A DNA stretch of 5,051 nt from Clostridia bacterium (GTDB lineage Bacteria; Bacillota; Clostridia; TANB77; CAG-508), in NCBI GenBank assembly GCA_900768805.1, contig CAAGEF010000049.1, forward strand, positions 1-5,051. The letters are read 5' to 3'. Below are positions 4,502 to 5,051 of the stretch, piece after piece (positions within the stretch are counted from its first letter, which is position 1; each line of letters opens with the position of its first letter). A program made the translations under genes and the position numbers. Under the pieces are notes generated by a model that was not told the DNA's origin, searched no databases, and saw only the letters and a program-made list of their open reading frames with translations.

Positions 4502-4547
4502 GTGATTGTCGAGAAAACATTGAAAGGATTTGTAATTAATATGTGTC
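4475..4547 (+). repeat. Interrupted inverted repeat spanning the transposase start codon
   Basis: The left arm (4475-4493, GACACATATAATTACAAAT) pairs with the right arm (4528-4547) over 19 bp with one bulged base; the spacer is 34 bases. The right arm contains the transposase ATG (4541-4543), and the likely ribosome binding site AAAGGA (4523-4528) abuts it. The native promoter's predicted start (about 4508) lies in the spacer, so its RNA would lack the left arm, whereas RNA entering from outside would carry both arms and hide the start codon. Confidence 0.7.
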
Positions 4548-5051
4548 AAAAAGATTATACCAAAGAAAATAAAAAAAAGAAATACTCTCATTTAAATTAT
4601 AATGAAAGAACTCAAATTGAGAGATGGTACAATAAAGATAAACGTTCTTGTTCTGAAATAGCAGATTTGTTAGATAAAAGTAAAAGAACAATACAAAGAG
4701 AAATAAATCGAGGCTTAGTAGATAATTTGACAACAGAATTAAAATTTATAAAAGTTTATAGTGCAGATGTTGCACAACGCAAATATGATTATTATATACA
4801 TTCAAAAGGACCAGAATTGAAAATAGGAAATGATTATAAATTAGCTGAATATATTGAAAATGGTATAAAAAATGATAAAAAATCGCCTGAGATTTTGATT
4901 GAAGATATTGATAAGTACTCATTAGTATTTAGAGTTAAAGTTTGCGCTAAAACAATAAGGAATTGTATTGCAAAAGGTATTTTGAATATTAGTTCTAATG
5001 ATATGATTTATAAAAAAGAGTATAAAAATAGAAATGAAGAAAAATATACAT
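4541..5051 (+). CDS. IS30-family transposase, N-terminal 170 residues (3' end missing)
   Basis: This is the first part of an IS30-type DDE transposase, which binds the ends of its insertion sequence and moves it by a copy-out/paste-in circle route. The first HTH (HTH_38 type) covers about residues 14-58: YSHLNYNERTQIERWY, then CSEIADLLDKSKRTIQREINRG, matching the family pattern Y-x-H-L-x-x-x-E-R...S-x-x-I-A...T-I-x-R-E-I-x-R. Y73-A75 with A78 (YSADVAQ) and the second conserved block KKSPEILI (113-120)...KTIRNCIAKGIL (137-148) also fit. The DDE catalytic core should begin just past the visible part and is lost to the contig edge; full proteins are usually well over 300 residues. The ATG has AAAGGA about 12 bases upstream, a loose spacing. 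No stop or frameshift interrupts the visible part. It diverges from rpsF, and its position at the contig end suggests a multicopy element that broke the assembly. Confidence 0.9.
   Translation, partial: MCQKDYTKENKKKKYSHLNYNERTQIERWYNKDKRSCSEIADLLDKSKRTIQREINRGLVDNLTTELKFIKVYSADVAQRKYDYYIHSKGPELKIGNDYKLAEYIENGIKNDKKSPEILIEDIDKYSLVFRVKVCAKTIRNCIAKGILNISSNDMIYKKEYKNRNEEKYT

Noticed and set aside
4536..4733. Minus-strand open frame of 65 codons, rich in Phe, Leu and Tyr
   Set aside because: It is the reverse of the Lys/Asn/Glu-rich start of the transposase gene. The apparent membrane-protein look follows from reading AAA-rich codons backwards.

Overview
This looks like a short bacterial contig of very low G+C. 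The likely source is a Bacillota member of clostridial or Tissierellia type: the rpsF-ssb-rpsR order, AGGAGG-type ribosome binding sites, TTG(A/C/T)CA/TAAAAT promoters and a four-ligand (C+) bS18 all fit. Another low-GC phylum such as Fusobacteriota is not excluded. TAA, TAG and TGA all act as stops and tryptophan is TGG, so genetic code 11 applies. Both ends look like assembly breaks. Bases 1-20 are the 3' end of the Illumina TruSeq read-1 adapter, not genome, and the right edge falls inside an IS30-type transposase gene.

Right to left on the minus strand there are three transcription units. (1) rpsF (bS6), ssb and rpsR (bS18) form the conserved ribosome/replication operon. It has a strong promoter at 4357-4385, a structured leader that can pair with the rpsF Shine-Dalgarno sequence, and a long-stem terminator at 3100-3158. 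(2) A single gene for a cytoplasmic BspA-type leucine-rich-repeat protein has its own extended -10 promoter (2978-3006) and an intrinsic terminator touching its stop codon. (3) An apparent three-gene operon follows: a LacX-type aldose 1-epimerase, a DNPH1/Rcl-type deoxynucleoside 5'-monophosphate N-glycosidase, and the membrane half of an ABC exporter cut by the contig end before its ATPase domain. Gaps in this unit are 11-12 bases.

On the plus strand, diverging from rpsF, is the 5' half of an IS30-family transposase gene. Its own promoter is visible. A 19-bp interrupted inverted repeat spans the start codon and would form in RNA only when transcription enters from outside the element.

No tRNA, rRNA, CRISPR array or defence gene is visible, and I do not see a clearly new multi-gene system. 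The points most worth checking are the adapter remnant, the read-through hairpin over the transposase start, the rpsF leader structure, and the DNPH1/epimerase/ABC pairing. No gene-free stretch exceeds 300 bases; the longest are 4270-4540 and 2946-3161, and their contents are listed.
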